The notes: generated by a model from the letters alone, not told the origin. A stretch of DNA of 64,000 bases from Clostridiales bacterium (GCA_021204025.1 JAJQAC010000012.1:1-64000); one strand, 5' to 3'. Counted from the first letter of the stretch, positions 25,690 to 34,563 are shown. Made by a program: numbers and translations.

Positions 25690-26760
25690 ATGACTTACAG
25701 AATCGGATTACTTTATGGGGACGGAATCGGTCCGGAGATTACAAAGGCGACAGAGGTTATCATGCGCGCCGCGGTGGAAAAAGCCGGAGTGGAGGTGGAA
25801 TTCCCGGTTTATCCCATGGGATGGGAGGGAATCGAAAAATACGGCGATCCGGTGCCGGAGGTGACGAAAGAGGGACTGAAGACGGTGCATGGCTGGGTGT
25901 TTGCGCCGCATGATTCTGCGGCATACCCGGAGGAGCAGTTCCGCAAGACCAATCCGAGCGGTACGATGCGGCACTATTTTGACCTGTATTCCAATATGCG
26001 CCCGGCCCGTTCTTATCCGGGAATCAAGAGCCGCGTCGGCGAGGGTGATGTGATTGTGTTCCGTGAGAATTCTGAGGGTTCGCTGCCGGACCGGAATATG
26101 TATAAAGGTCTGGGTGAATTTATGCCGAATCCGGACATGGCAATCTCACTTAATGTCTGCACCAGGCAGGCGACGGAGCGCCTGGCACATGAGGCGTTTA
26201 AGCAGGCGATGAAACGCCGCAAAAAACTGACGATTGTTCATAAGGCTAACGTGATCAAACTTCCGGGTGAGTTGTTCCGCTCTACGATTAAGGAAATTGG
26301 CGCGAAGTATTATCCGGAAGTCGCTATCGATGATTATCATATCGATGCGATGACCGCGCATCTGGTAAAGCGGATGAAGGATTTTGACGTCATTATCACC
26401 ACGAACCTGTTTGGAGATATTCTTTCCGATCTGGCCTGTGAGCTGACCGGAAGTCTGGGACTCGGGCCGGCGATTAATACGAACGATCATCAGTGTATGG
26501 CTCAGGCGGCACATGGGTCCGCGCCGGATATTGCCGGAAGAAATATCGCGAACCCGGTTGGCATTATGCTCTCGGCGGTCATGATGTTTGACTGGCTGGC
26601 TGACCGTTATGAGGATGAGAAGCTGGCGTTGGTCGCGAAGCTGATGCAGGATAATATATTAAAGACGATGGAGGAAGGCTTTGTAACCCCAGATCTGGGC
26701 GGTCAGGCATCTACCTCCGGATTTGCGGAGGCGATTGCCGAAAAGATAAAAAACGCTTAA
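25690..26760 (+). CDS. Isopropylmalate/tartrate-dehydrogenase-like enzyme
   Basis: A 356-aa beta-hydroxyacid dehydrogenase of the IMDH/tartrate dehydrogenase family. Motifs are YGDGIGPEI, N-M-R-P-A-R, FRENSEGSL, HKANVIKLPGELF, IDAMTAHLV, TTNLFGDILSDL and AAHGSAPDIAG. It is divergent from the two ICDH-like genes and lacks their N-terminal extension. It is followed 12 bp later by an OtnC-type aldolase/decarboxylase and OtnK kinase, so its substrate is probably a four-carbon sugar acid oxidised at C3 (inference), in place of the usual LtnD or DenD dehydrogenases. The start has GAGGAG upstream. Confidence 0.82.
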   Translation: MTYRIGLLYGDGIGPEITKATEVIMRAAVEKAGVEVEFPVYPMGWEGIEKYGDPVPEVTKEGLKTVHGWVFAPHDSAAYPEEQFRKTNPSGTMRHYFDLYSNMRPARSYPGIKSRVGEGDVIVFRENSEGSLPDRNMYKGLGEFMPNPDMAISLNVCTRQATERLAHEAFKQAMKRRKKLTIVHKANVIKLPGELFRSTIKEIGAKYYPEVAIDDYHIDAMTAHLVKRMKDFDVIITTNLFGDILSDLACELTGSLGLGPAINTNDHQCMAQAAHGSAPDIAGRNIANPVGIMLSAVMMFDWLADRYEDEKLALVAKLMQDNILKTMEEGFVTPDLGGQASTSGFAEAIAEKIKNA

Positions 26761-26772
26761 AGTGAGGACGAT

Positions 26773-27411
26773 ATGGAGCGGATCAGAGAGCAGATTATCG
26801 AGACAGGAAAATGGATTATGGATCAGAAGCTGACCTGGGGAACCTCCGGGAATATCAGCGGCAGAGACGGAACTCATGTGTATGTGACGGCGAGCGGCAC
26901 AGTTATGGGCGATCTGAAAGCGGAGGATATTATTGTCTGCGATCTGGAGGGTAATATACTGGAGGGCGATAAAAAGCCCTCCAAGGAGACGGGAATGCAT
27001 CTGGAGGTGTATCGGAAGTGCCCCGATGTTCAGGCGATTGTCCATACCTCACCTTTTTACGGAACCTTCTGCGCATGCAGTGATATGGAGCTTAAGACCA
27101 ATCTGTTTATCGAATCCATGTATTACGATGAAAAGATTTTAAGTATTCCATATTATCATGCGGGCAGTCGTGCTCTGGCAGAAGCCGTGAGAGCGGTTTG
27201 TGACAGCACACATGTGATTCTGATGCGGCATCATGGGATTCTGGTATATGATAAAACCTTGGCTGAATGCCGGACAGCGCTGGATGTGACTGAAAATGTC
27301 TGTAAGATGAACGTAATGGCCCGGATGGGCGGGATCTGTCTGGAAGAGGTGGAACCGGAGACAGTCCGGGACTTTCTGCGGGGCGGATATTATAAGAAAA
27401 GGAGAGGCTGA
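26773..27411 (+). CDS. otnC: Class II aldolase/adducin-family protein, OtnC-like
   Basis: A 212-aa zinc-dependent class II aldolase fold. It has the N-terminal TWGTSGNISGR phosphate-binding motif, the glutamate in PSKETGMHLEVYR, and paired histidines (HT in VHTSPF, and MRHHGILV). Members include L-fuculose-phosphate aldolase and 3-oxo-tetronate 4-phosphate decarboxylase (OtnC). The adjacent otnK and spacing of 2 bp favour the OtnC role: decarboxylation of 3-oxo-tetronate 4-phosphate to dihydroxyacetone phosphate. Confidence 0.8.
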   Translation: MERIREQIIETGKWIMDQKLTWGTSGNISGRDGTHVYVTASGTVMGDLKAEDIIVCDLEGNILEGDKKPSKETGMHLEVYRKCPDVQAIVHTSPFYGTFCACSDMELKTNLFIESMYYDEKILSIPYYHAGSRALAEAVRAVCDSTHVILMRHHGILVYDKTLAECRTALDVTENVCKMNVMARMGGICLEEVEPETVRDFLRGGYYKKRRG

Positions 27412-27413
27412 GA

Positions 27414-28715
27414 ATGGGAGAGATATTCCTGGGAGTTGTGGCAGATGATTTTACCGGCGCTTCGGACGTGGCCTCCTTTCTGACGGAGGCGGGAGTGCTG
27501 ACCGTATTATTTAACGGAGTTCCGGAGCATATCACAGAGATTGCGCCGAAAACAGCCGCGATCGTCGTAGCGTTAAAGACCAGGACAGAGCCGATGGGTC
27601 AGGCGGTAAGGGAAAGCCTGCAGGCTTTTGACTGGCTGCGGGATATGGGAGCTAAGCAGCTTTATCTGAAATACTGTTCTACTTTTGACTCGACGGCGGA
27701 GGGGAATATCGGTCCGGTAACTGACGCTGTCATGGAGCGTTACGGATTTTCTTTTACGGTGCTTTGTCCGTCGCTGCCGGTCAACGGGCGGACAGTGCGG
27801 GAGGGGATTTTGTATGTCAACGGGGTCCCACTGGCAGAGAGTCACATGAAGGATCATCCTTTGACGCCGATGCGGGAATCGCGGATCCGAAATCTGATGT
27901 CTGCTCAGGGAAAATATGAGAGCGTTGAGATCCGGATCGAAGATCTGGATAAGAACCTGCCGGAAACAGCTGCACATTCCGGCATGGATCATTATTATCT
28001 GATTCCGGATTACTATGAAGATGTTCACGGAGATCAGATCGCGGAGCGTTACGGAGATATTGGGTTTTTGACTGGCGGTTCCGGTCTGGCGGGAGCTCTG
28101 GGACGCCGATATGTAAAGAGAAGCGTCGAGACAGCGGATAGTCGTGGTGAAAATGTGGCTGACATAAAGAAACACCACAGAGAATATTTCGGTTCGCCGG
28201 GGAAGACAGTGCTTCTGGCGGGGAGCTGTTCCGCGATTACGCTGCGGCAGATCGCAGAGTACCAGAAGCAGGGATATCCGTCGTACCGTATTCATCCCGC
28301 ACAGCTGGCAGACGGAACTCAGACAGTTGATATGATCTGGCAGTGGATGCGGACAGAAGGAGAAAACGGGTTGGTATACAGTTCGGCAGAACCGGAGGAA
28401 TTGCAGGAAAGCCAGGGGAGAGCCAGGGAAGAGACAGCGGGGCTGATCGAAAAGACATTTTCCAAACTGGCCGTAAGGGCAGAGAAAGAGGGTTATACAC
28501 GTTTTATCATCGCCGGAGGCGAGACATCGGGAGCGGTAACGAAAGCGCTGGGTTTCGGCGCCTTTTATATCGGATCTGACGTGGCGCCTGGTGTGCCTGT
28601 GATGACGCCGCTGGAGCAGCCAGGGCTCCGCCTGGTGTTAAAATCCGGGAATTTCGGGCAGCCGGATTTCTTTGCCAGGGCACTGGAGATGACGGGAATC
28701 GTTAAAGTAAGGTAA
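27414..28715 (+). CDS. otnK: Four-carbon acid-sugar kinase (OtnK, DUF1537)
   Basis: A 433-aa kinase. The N-terminal substrate domain begins with VVADDFTGASDVASFL, followed by KYCSTFDST. The C-terminal nucleotide domain has FLTGGSGLAGALG, IIAGGETSGAV and LKSGNFG. OtnK enzymes phosphorylate 3-oxo-tetronates at O4. The gene follows OtnC and ends at a hairpin terminator, completing a tetronate-type pathway: dehydrogenase, kinase, decarboxylase. No OtnI isomerase gene is nearby. Confidence 0.88.
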   Translation: MGEIFLGVVADDFTGASDVASFLTEAGVLTVLFNGVPEHITEIAPKTAAIVVALKTRTEPMGQAVRESLQAFDWLRDMGAKQLYLKYCSTFDSTAEGNIGPVTDAVMERYGFSFTVLCPSLPVNGRTVREGILYVNGVPLAESHMKDHPLTPMRESRIRNLMSAQGKYESVEIRIEDLDKNLPETAAHSGMDHYYLIPDYYEDVHGDQIAERYGDIGFLTGGSGLAGALGRRYVKRSVETADSRGENVADIKKHHREYFGSPGKTVLLAGSCSAITLRQIAEYQKQGYPSYRIHPAQLADGTQTVDMIWQWMRTEGENGLVYSSAEPEELQESQGRAREETAGLIEKTFSKLAVRAEKEGYTRFIIAGGETSGAVTKALGFGAFYIGSDVAPGVPVMTPLEQPGLRLVLKSGNFGQPDFFARALEMTGIVKVR

Positions 28716-28723
28716 TTTCATCG

Positions 28724-28770
28724 TAACAAACATAAAGGAAGCCTCAGTGATATCTGAATGGTTTCCTTTA
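28724..28770 (+). terminator. Terminator after otnK, also copy A of a 47-bp direct repeat
   Basis: AAAGGAAGCC pairs with GGTTTCCTTT around TCAG...CTGA. The whole 47-bp segment recurs at 29994-30040 with 42 identical bases. Confidence 0.75.
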
Positions 28771-28867
28771 TATTTATGGACTTTAGCCCGTTGAAAGCAG
28801 TGGTGTTTTTCGCGATCCGAAAGATGGAAATGTAATAGCGACTTATTATTATATCCACGAAAAACAC

Positions 28868-28896
28868 TTGCCTGTGTGTTGTATTTGGGTTATGAT
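28868..28896 (+). promoter_or_regulatory. Promoter of the Rpn-type nuclease pseudogene
   Basis: TTGCCT (28868-28873) and TATGAT (28891-28896) have a 17-bp spacer, ~40 nt before the start codon. Confidence 0.6.
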
Positions 28897-28937
28897 GAAA
28901 GTGGTAATTCAAAAACCACACAGAGGAGGATTTGTTG

Positions 28938-29835
28938 ATGGGAGTAAAAGACCCTTCAACAAAAGAGGAACTTCTGAGCAGTACGCCTTATGATGACGTA
29001 CACCGCACGATGGAGAACGACTGCAGAAAGTGGTTGATCCCGCTCATGAGTGAAGTGTTTCAGGAGAATCTGGACGAATACAATGACGTCGTATTCACAA
29101 AAGAGACTCACTTCATGAATCATGAGGGCGGCGGAGAGGAGAAGCGAATTACGGATGGATCGTTCCGGCTGATTGTCCGGGATGAAAAGACAAAAGAAAA
29201 AATTTCAGACAAAGAGAAGAAATATCTGTGTGAATGTCAGACGAATGCGGATTGAAGCGCCGAGAGGGGCGCTTGATATCGATGTTCGGGTTGTACGGGT
29301 CAGCGATTACGCTTTGGATGAAATCTTCGATAAGAAACTGTATATCTTATTGCCGTTTTATTTATTTCGGTATGAGAAGCAGTTTCCGGAATACAATACG
29401 AATGATAAGATGCTTGCGTCATTGAAAGCAGAATATGTAACGATTGGGCAGCGCCTGGACGAACTGGTACAGCAGGGGGTGATCGAGGAATATTCGAAAA
29501 AGGTCACTCAGGAGATGTCCGTAAAGGTGCTGGTGAATCTCGCGGTGAAATACGACCGCCTGAGGGAAGAGGTGAGAGATGTTATGGGCGGAAAGGTAAT
29601 CATGACAGAGGCAACCCGGATTTTAAATCAGGGAAGGGCGGAAGGCCGAGCCGAGGGAAAAGCCGAAGGCATAGTCGAGGGAAAAGCGAAAGGCAAAGTC
29701 GAAGGAAAAACTGAGATGTTGTTTGCGAATATGCAGGCTCTGATGGAGACGATGGCGCTAACAGCGGAACAGGCGCTGGCGGCGCTTAAGGTGCCGGAAG
29801 ATCAGTATCCGAAATATCTGTCGATGCTGAAGTGA
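28938..29835 (+). pseudogene. Rpn/PD-(D/E)XK nuclease-family gene broken by an internal deletion
   Basis: The N-terminal frame (28938-29255) reads MGVKDPSTKEELL...ECQTNAD and then stops. The continuation (EAPRG...LDEIFDKKLYILLPFYLF...YLSMLK) lies in the +1 frame from about 29248 to 29835. In intact relatives roughly 40 residues normally sit between the ECQ nuclease motif and the LDEIF-KKL segment, so the break is best read as an out-of-frame deletion. The C-terminal linker has repeated R/K-x-E-G units. Start 28938 has GAGGAGG upstream. The family is transposase-like and promotes recombination. Confidence 0.82.
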
Positions 29836-29872
29836 GTTAACGGATAAGTTGAAATAACAGTGCAGGAATGAA

Positions 29873-29912
29873 AAGAGGAAGTTGCTTTGTGGCGGCTTCC
29901 TCTTGGTTTTTT
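29873..29912 (+). terminator. Terminator after the nuclease pseudogene
   Basis: AAGAGGAAG (29873-29881) pairs with CTTCCTCTT (29896-29904), followed by GGTTTTTT. Confidence 0.85.
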
Positions 29913-29921
29913 GGTGAAATA

Positions 29922-29970
29922 CTATTTTTTAAAATTCCTTGCATACTCAGCGCGTGGCTGATGAAACCGG
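29922..29970 (-). pseudogene. Relic of a LysR 3' end
   Basis: The DNA aligns with 11661-11715, the 3' end of the LysR gene there, including shared GCATA, AGCGCGT and ATGAAAC blocks. Read on the minus strand it gives GFISHALSMQG, comparable with SFISYALEYAGK at the end of the intact protein. A one-base gap relative to the intact gene and the loss of everything upstream make it a fossil. Confidence 0.65.
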
Positions 29971-29993
29971 GTATCTCTCTTATCATTATATCT

Positions 29994-30040
29994 TAACAAA
30001 CATTAAGGAAACTTCAGTGATATCTGAAAGGTTTCCTTTT
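29994..30040. repeat. Copy B of the 47-bp terminator-type direct repeat
   Basis: It matches 28724-28770 at 42 of 47 positions by eye. AAGGAAAC pairs perfectly with GTTTCCTT here and is followed by TTTT, so it remains a working terminator hairpin. The two copies flank the nuclease pseudogene and LysR relic. Confidence 0.7.
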
Positions 30041-30172
30041 TATTATGAGATCAGAACATGAGGAGATGATCAGCAATTCAGAAAAGCAGATGCTTTCTAA
30101 CTAACGAAAGCACGAGAGGATCATCCTATCATGAGAAAGAATACGATTAATGAAAAGCAGGAGGATGAACGC

Positions 30173-30475
30173 ATGGAGATTAAAAAGCCCGCGATGGCAG
30201 GAACTCTGGAATCCAGCGATTGCCAGGTGACGGTGGAAGCCGGTGACGGCGCGATTGATTTTTCCCTGGAGAGTTCCGTGATTAACCAGTATGGAAACCA
30301 GATTCGTAACGTAGTGTACGAGACGCTGGAGCGGCTTGGCGTAAAGAACGTGCGGATCTCAGTAGTCGATAAGGGCGCTTTGGACTGTACGATCCGGGCG
30401 CGTGTTGAGGGAGCCGTTTACCGGTCCGTCGATCAGAAAGAACAGATTCCGTGGGGAGGTGCGGTACGGTCATGA
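30173..30475 (+). CDS. citD: Citrate lyase acyl carrier protein (gamma subunit)
   Basis: A 100-aa acyl carrier subunit of citrate lyase. The N-terminal KPAMAGTLESSDCQV places serine 14 where the phosphoribosyl-dephospho-CoA prosthetic group attaches in CitD. Start 30173 has AGGAGG upstream. The stop overlaps the citE start (ATGA). With CitE and CitF it cleaves citrate to acetate and oxaloacetate. The genes for its maturation (citC, citX, citG) are not in this window. Confidence 0.92.
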   Translation: MEIKKPAMAGTLESSDCQVTVEAGDGAIDFSLESSVINQYGNQIRNVVYETLERLGVKNVRISVVDKGALDCTIRARVEGAVYRSVDQKEQIPWGGAVRS

Positions 30476-31371
30476 GAGCAGATAAAAACCGTTTGAGAAG
30501 AACCATGATGTTTTTAAACGCGCAGAAACCGAGCCTGATCAAGGATCCGTATATCTACAAACTGGATTCGATCATGCTGGATCTGGAGGACGCGGTAGCG
30601 GAGAACCAGAAGGATGCAGCGAGATTCTCCCTGTATCACGCTCTGCAGGAGATTGATTACCGCGGCTGTGAGCGGGTTGTACGGATTAATGGTCTTGACA
30701 CACCTTATTGGAGAGAGGATATCCGCTGCTCGGTTGCCGGCGGCTGCGATGCGATCCGTATTCCGAAGACAGAGTGTGCAAATGATGTGAAGCTGGTGGA
30801 GAATGCGGTTGCCGATGCGGAGAAAGAATTTGGTCTGGAAGAAGGTTCCGTGCTGATTATGGCAGCGATTGAGTCGGCGAGAGGCGTTATGAAGGCGCTG
30901 GAGATCTGCGAGGCGTCAGAGAGAATTTTCGGCATCGCGCTTTCAGGCGGAGATTATACCAAGGATTTACATACCCATATTTCAGGAACCGGTCTGGAAC
31001 TGATGGGAGCCCGGCAGAATCTGGTGATCGCGGCCCGTGCGGCCAAGGTGCAGTGCTTTGACACAGTTTATACAAACCTGAACGATATGGAAGGATTCCG
31101 CAGGGATGTAGAGACGATTCATCTGATGGGATTTGACGGGAAATCCATTATCAATCCGCGGCAGATCTCGATTGTACATGAGATCTTTACACCGACTGAA
31201 AAGGATATCATTTTTTCGGAGAAGGTGGTAAAGGAGATCGACGCGAAGAAAGCCATGGGTATCGGCGTCTTCACGGTGGACGGAAAGATGATCGATATCG
31301 CGTTTTATGACGGGGCAAAGAGAGTGATAGAACTTGCAAAAGCTTCAGGCGTATATAAGGGGGATTTGTAA
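30472..31371 (+). CDS. citE: Citrate lyase beta subunit (citryl-ACP lyase)
   Basis: A 299-aa HpcH/HpaI-fold protein. It has the MMFLNAQKPSL start, DLEDAVAENQKD metal-binding region, VVRINGLDT, and the GGDYTKDL and INPRQI segments typical of CitE. It splits citryl-ACP into oxaloacetate and acetyl-ACP. It overlaps citD by four bases and the ribosome site GGGGAGG lies in the citD coding end. citF starts one base after its stop, so the three subunits are tightly coupled. Confidence 0.92.
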   Translation: MRADKNRLRRTMMFLNAQKPSLIKDPYIYKLDSIMLDLEDAVAENQKDAARFSLYHALQEIDYRGCERVVRINGLDTPYWREDIRCSVAGGCDAIRIPKTECANDVKLVENAVADAEKEFGLEEGSVLIMAAIESARGVMKALEICEASERIFGIALSGGDYTKDLHTHISGTGLELMGARQNLVIAARAAKVQCFDTVYTNLNDMEGFRRDVETIHLMGFDGKSIINPRQISIVHEIFTPTEKDIIFSEKVVKEIDAKKAMGIGVFTVDGKMIDIAFYDGAKRVIELAKASGVYKGDL

Positions 31372-31372
31372 G

Positions 31373-32938
31373 ATGATCAATGCGGTAGGACGAGAGATTC
31401 CGGAAGAGATTCTGGAGATGACAGGTAAAGAAGTATTTCACGGTAATCATTATTATGACGGATATGAATATAAAAAAGACGGCCCGCGGACAAAGTGCGT
31501 AATGAACTCCAATGGCAGCAAACTGCTGGGAAGTCTTCGTGAGGCGCTGGAAAAATGTGAGATTAAGGATGGGATGACTGTCAGCTTTCATCATCATTTT
31601 CGTGAAGGCGATTATGTTGTCAATATGGTAATGAAAGAGATCCATGAGATGGGGATCAAGGATATCACCATCTGTGCCAGCTCTTTGGGCAAAGCGCATG
31701 ATCCGATCGTGCCATATATCGAGGATGGGACGATCACCAATATCCAGTCGTCGGGAGTACGCGGTAAGATCGGCGAGGCGATCTCCAACGGTAAGCTGCA
31801 GGGATTGGCGATCATGCGTTCTCATGGAGGACGTGTGCGGGCGCTGGAGACGGGAGAGACTCATATCGATATCGCCTTTATCGGTTCTCCGACCTGCGAT
31901 GAATATGGCAACTGCCGCGGTATCGGCGGCAAGAGTGACTGCGGCGTTCTCTCTTACGCGATGGCGGATGCTCAGTATGCGGATAAGGTGGTCGCGATCA
32001 CGGACTGCCTGGTGCCGTTCCCGAACTTCCCGGCCCATATCAGTATGACCAATGTTGATTATGTGGTAGAGGTGGACGAGATCGGTGATCCGAAGAAAAT
32101 CGCGACCGGTGCGGCTAAGCCGACGACGGATCAGAGAAAGCTGATGATGGCGGATTACTGTACGCAGTTTGTCATCAATACGCCGTATTTTAAAGATGGA
32201 TTTTCTTATCAGACTGGCGTCGGTGGCGCGTCGATCGCGTCTACGATCACGCTGGCACAGGAGATGAAGAAACGAGGGATCCGCATGCGCTTTGGCGTCG
32301 GCGGCCTGACCAAGCCGATGTGTGATCTGCTGATTAATGATCAGGTGGACGCGCTGCTGGATACGCAGGACTTTGACCTGGACGCAGTTCAATCCGTCAA
32401 GAATCTGAAGCATTTTCGTATCAGCGCAGGTGAGTACGCGGATCCGTTTAATAAGGGCGCGGTTGTCAATAAACTGGACTTTGTTATCCTGGCGGCGCTG
32501 GAAGTGGACGTTCACTTTAACTGCAATGTTGTAGTGGACTCCGGCGGTATGATCACAGGAGCGCAGGGCGGTCATCCGGATACGGCGATGGGCGCGAAAT
32601 GCTCGATCATCATCGCTCCTCTCCTGCAGGGCAGGATCCCGGCGATCTGCACGGATGTGACGACGGTGACGACTCCGGGTGAGAGTGTCGATGTGGTGAT
32701 CACGGATTATGGGATCGTGATCAATCCGCGGAGACAGGATCTGATCGAGGCGATGAAAGGCGTAGATCTGCCATTTAAGACGATCGAGGAGCTGCGCGAT
32801 ATCGCCTACTCCATCGCGGGTGAGCCGGAGAAAGTCCAGTTTGGAGACCGGATTGTGGGAGTGATCGAGGCGAGAGACGGCACGATCATGGATGTGGTAC
32901 GTCAGATCAAACCGTTTGAATTCCGGGAATCCAGATAA
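31373..32938 (+). CDS. citF: Citrate lyase alpha subunit (citrate:acetyl-ACP transferase)
   Basis: A 521-aa CoA-transferase-fold subunit. Conserved stretches include MTVSFHHHFREGD, SSLGKAHDPIV, SSGVRGKIGEAI, SHGGRVRALETG, FIGSPTCDEYGNCRG and the C-terminal TPGESVDVVITDYGI. It exchanges acetate for citrate on the CitD thioester. The start lies one base after the citE stop with AAGGGGG upstream. The protein is full length. A 2-hydroxycarboxylate transporter follows, matching the citrate fermentation arrangement known from other bacteria. Confidence 0.95.
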   Translation: MINAVGREIPEEILEMTGKEVFHGNHYYDGYEYKKDGPRTKCVMNSNGSKLLGSLREALEKCEIKDGMTVSFHHHFREGDYVVNMVMKEIHEMGIKDITICASSLGKAHDPIVPYIEDGTITNIQSSGVRGKIGEAISNGKLQGLAIMRSHGGRVRALETGETHIDIAFIGSPTCDEYGNCRGIGGKSDCGVLSYAMADAQYADKVVAITDCLVPFPNFPAHISMTNVDYVVEVDEIGDPKKIATGAAKPTTDQRKLMMADYCTQFVINTPYFKDGFSYQTGVGGASIASTITLAQEMKKRGIRMRFGVGGLTKPMCDLLINDQVDALLDTQDFDLDAVQSVKNLKHFRISAGEYADPFNKGAVVNKLDFVILAALEVDVHFNCNVVVDSGGMITGAQGGHPDTAMGAKCSIIIAPLLQGRIPAICTDVTTVTTPGESVDVVITDYGIVINPRRQDLIEAMKGVDLPFKTIEELRDIAYSIAGEPEKVQFGDRIVGVIEARDGTIMDVVRQIKPFEFRESR

Positions 32939-33000
32939 CCGGAAAATGGAGTAAACAAAGTCAATAGAGCTCAAACCGCTGTCAGATGCCATGAAGGAGT

Positions 33001-33030
33001 TTGACAGCAGTGCAGGGAAAACAATATAAG
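33001..33030 (+). promoter_or_regulatory. Possible promoter before the third transporter
   Basis: TTGACA (33001-33006) and TATAAG (33025-33030) are 18 bp apart, between citF and the transporter gene. Confidence 0.5.
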
Positions 33031-33104
33031 GGGTTTACTGTGACGATACAACAGACTGTGGAAGACCGGTAAGCTGTGAATAAATGGTACGAGGAGATAG
33101 TAAT

Positions 33105-34403
33105 ATGGAAGAGAAAAAAGAATTAAAGTTTGGCGGGATGATCTGGTGGCAGGCGCTGATCTGCATTGTGCTGTGCGCAATCCCCATGTATATGGGAACA
33201 CAGACAGGCAGTATGACAGGGACACTGTGTTCCATCTTTGCGATGGCGGTTTTGTTTAATGAGATTGGAGAACGGCTTCCGATCTGGAATACATACATTG
33301 GCGGAGGACTTTTGATGACATTCTTCGGCGTGGCGCTGATGAAGTACTTTGGTATGATTCCTGAGGATGCGATTGCCAATATCAACAGCTTCGTCTCAGA
33401 CGACGCGAACTTTCTGGAGTTTTATATCGTGATGCTGATCGTCGGCTCGGTGCTTGCGTTGGATAAGGATATTCTGATCCGATCATTTGTCGGATATATC
33501 CCTGCGATTCTGGGCGGCCTTGTGATGGCATGTGTCTTTGGAGTTGCGGCCGGTATGATTTTTGGTGTGTCACCGGTGGATACCATTATCAAATATGTGC
33601 TTCCGGTTATGGGCGGCGGCAACGGAGCAGGCGCGGTGCCGCTGAGCAATATCTATGAGACGGTGACAGGCGACGCGGCAGCGAATTATTATGCGTTTGC
33701 CATTATCATCCTGACCGTTGCGAATGTGTTTGCGATCATCGGTTCCGCGTTATTAAACACCGTAGGACAGAAGTTCCCGAGTCTGACTGGAGATAAGAAA
33801 ACTCTGCTGAGAAAAGGCGGAAATCTGGCCCGCGATGACAAAAAGATCAAGACTACCATCGAAGATATGGGAGCGGCACTTCTTCTGGCGCTTGCCTGTT
33901 TCTCAGTTGGCCGGATCATGAATAAGACTATCCTCCCGACGATTGCAGGCGCTGCCATTCACCAGTACGCTTATATGATCATCTTCGTCGTCATCCTTGC
34001 GGCTACCGGCATCATCCCGGAGAATGTTCGCGCGGCGGCAAAGCGCCTGCAGAGCTTCTTCTCTGGCGCGATGGGAATTGTCATCATGGTCGGCATGGGA
34101 GCAGATTTCGATATTGCTGAACTCTTCTCCGCAATTACTCCGGGTAATGTTTTCATAGCTCTGATGATTGTACTTGGCGCTATCATCGGCGCAGGCGGGG
34201 TTGGTTATCTGGTAGGCTTCTATCCAGTTGATTCCGCACTGACTGCAGGCCTTTGCATGGCAAACCGCGGCGGCAACGGCGACCTGGCCTGCCTGGGTGC
34301 TGCAGATCGTATGGATCTGATCGCGTACGCGCAGCTCTCCTCCCGTCTCGGCGGCGGACTCGTGCTGATCATCGCGTCGTTTGTGTTCTCGTTCTTTTTA
34401 TAA
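33105..34403 (+). CDS. 2-hydroxycarboxylate transporter (CitS/CCS family), copy 3, probable citrate carrier
   Basis: A 432-aa polytopic membrane protein with both family loops, MGGGNGAGAVPLSN and MANRGGNGDLACLG. The second loop has the canonical GGNG. It follows citDEF, so citrate import is the best guess. The start has GAGGAGA upstream. Its closest relative here by eye is copy 1 at 6165. Confidence 0.9.
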   Translation: MEEKKELKFGGMIWWQALICIVLCAIPMYMGTQTGSMTGTLCSIFAMAVLFNEIGERLPIWNTYIGGGLLMTFFGVALMKYFGMIPEDAIANINSFVSDDANFLEFYIVMLIVGSVLALDKDILIRSFVGYIPAILGGLVMACVFGVAAGMIFGVSPVDTIIKYVLPVMGGGNGAGAVPLSNIYETVTGDAAANYYAFAIIILTVANVFAIIGSALLNTVGQKFPSLTGDKKTLLRKGGNLARDDKKIKTTIEDMGAALLLALACFSVGRIMNKTILPTIAGAAIHQYAYMIIFVVILAATGIIPENVRAAAKRLQSFFSGAMGIVIMVGMGADFDIAELFSAITPGNVFIALMIVLGAIIGAGGVGYLVGFYPVDSALTAGLCMANRGGNGDLACLGAADRMDLIAYAQLSSRLGGGLVLIIASFVFSFFL

Positions 34404-34450
34404 GTATATACCGATTCTTCTTATTGCTTACATAAAAATGAGAAATCATG

Positions 34451-34484
34451 GAAAAGTCTCCTGCTTTCCGGCGGGAGACTTTCC
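34451..34484 (+). terminator. Terminator after the third transporter
   Basis: GAAAAGTCTCC pairs with GGGAGACTTTCC around a short loop, 47 bp after the stop. Confidence 0.65.
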
Positions 34485-34563
34485 TGCCTTACGCACAGGA
34501 CCGGACAGGAGTTTTGTCACCTGTTTAAAATTAACCGGTTTGATAATAATCTTTTATACAGTA

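Larger units (their letters stand above)
29836..30172. other. Gene-free scar between the nuclease pseudogene and citD
   Basis: This 337-bp region holds a terminator (29873-29912), a relic of a LysR 3' end (29922-29970), the second copy of a 47-bp terminator repeat (29994-30040), and the leader of citD. No intact gene was seen. Confidence 0.75.

Noticed and set aside
31271..32992. A 573-codon open frame antisense to citF
   Set aside because: It is fully covered by the clear citF gene and shows shadow-type composition with no motif.
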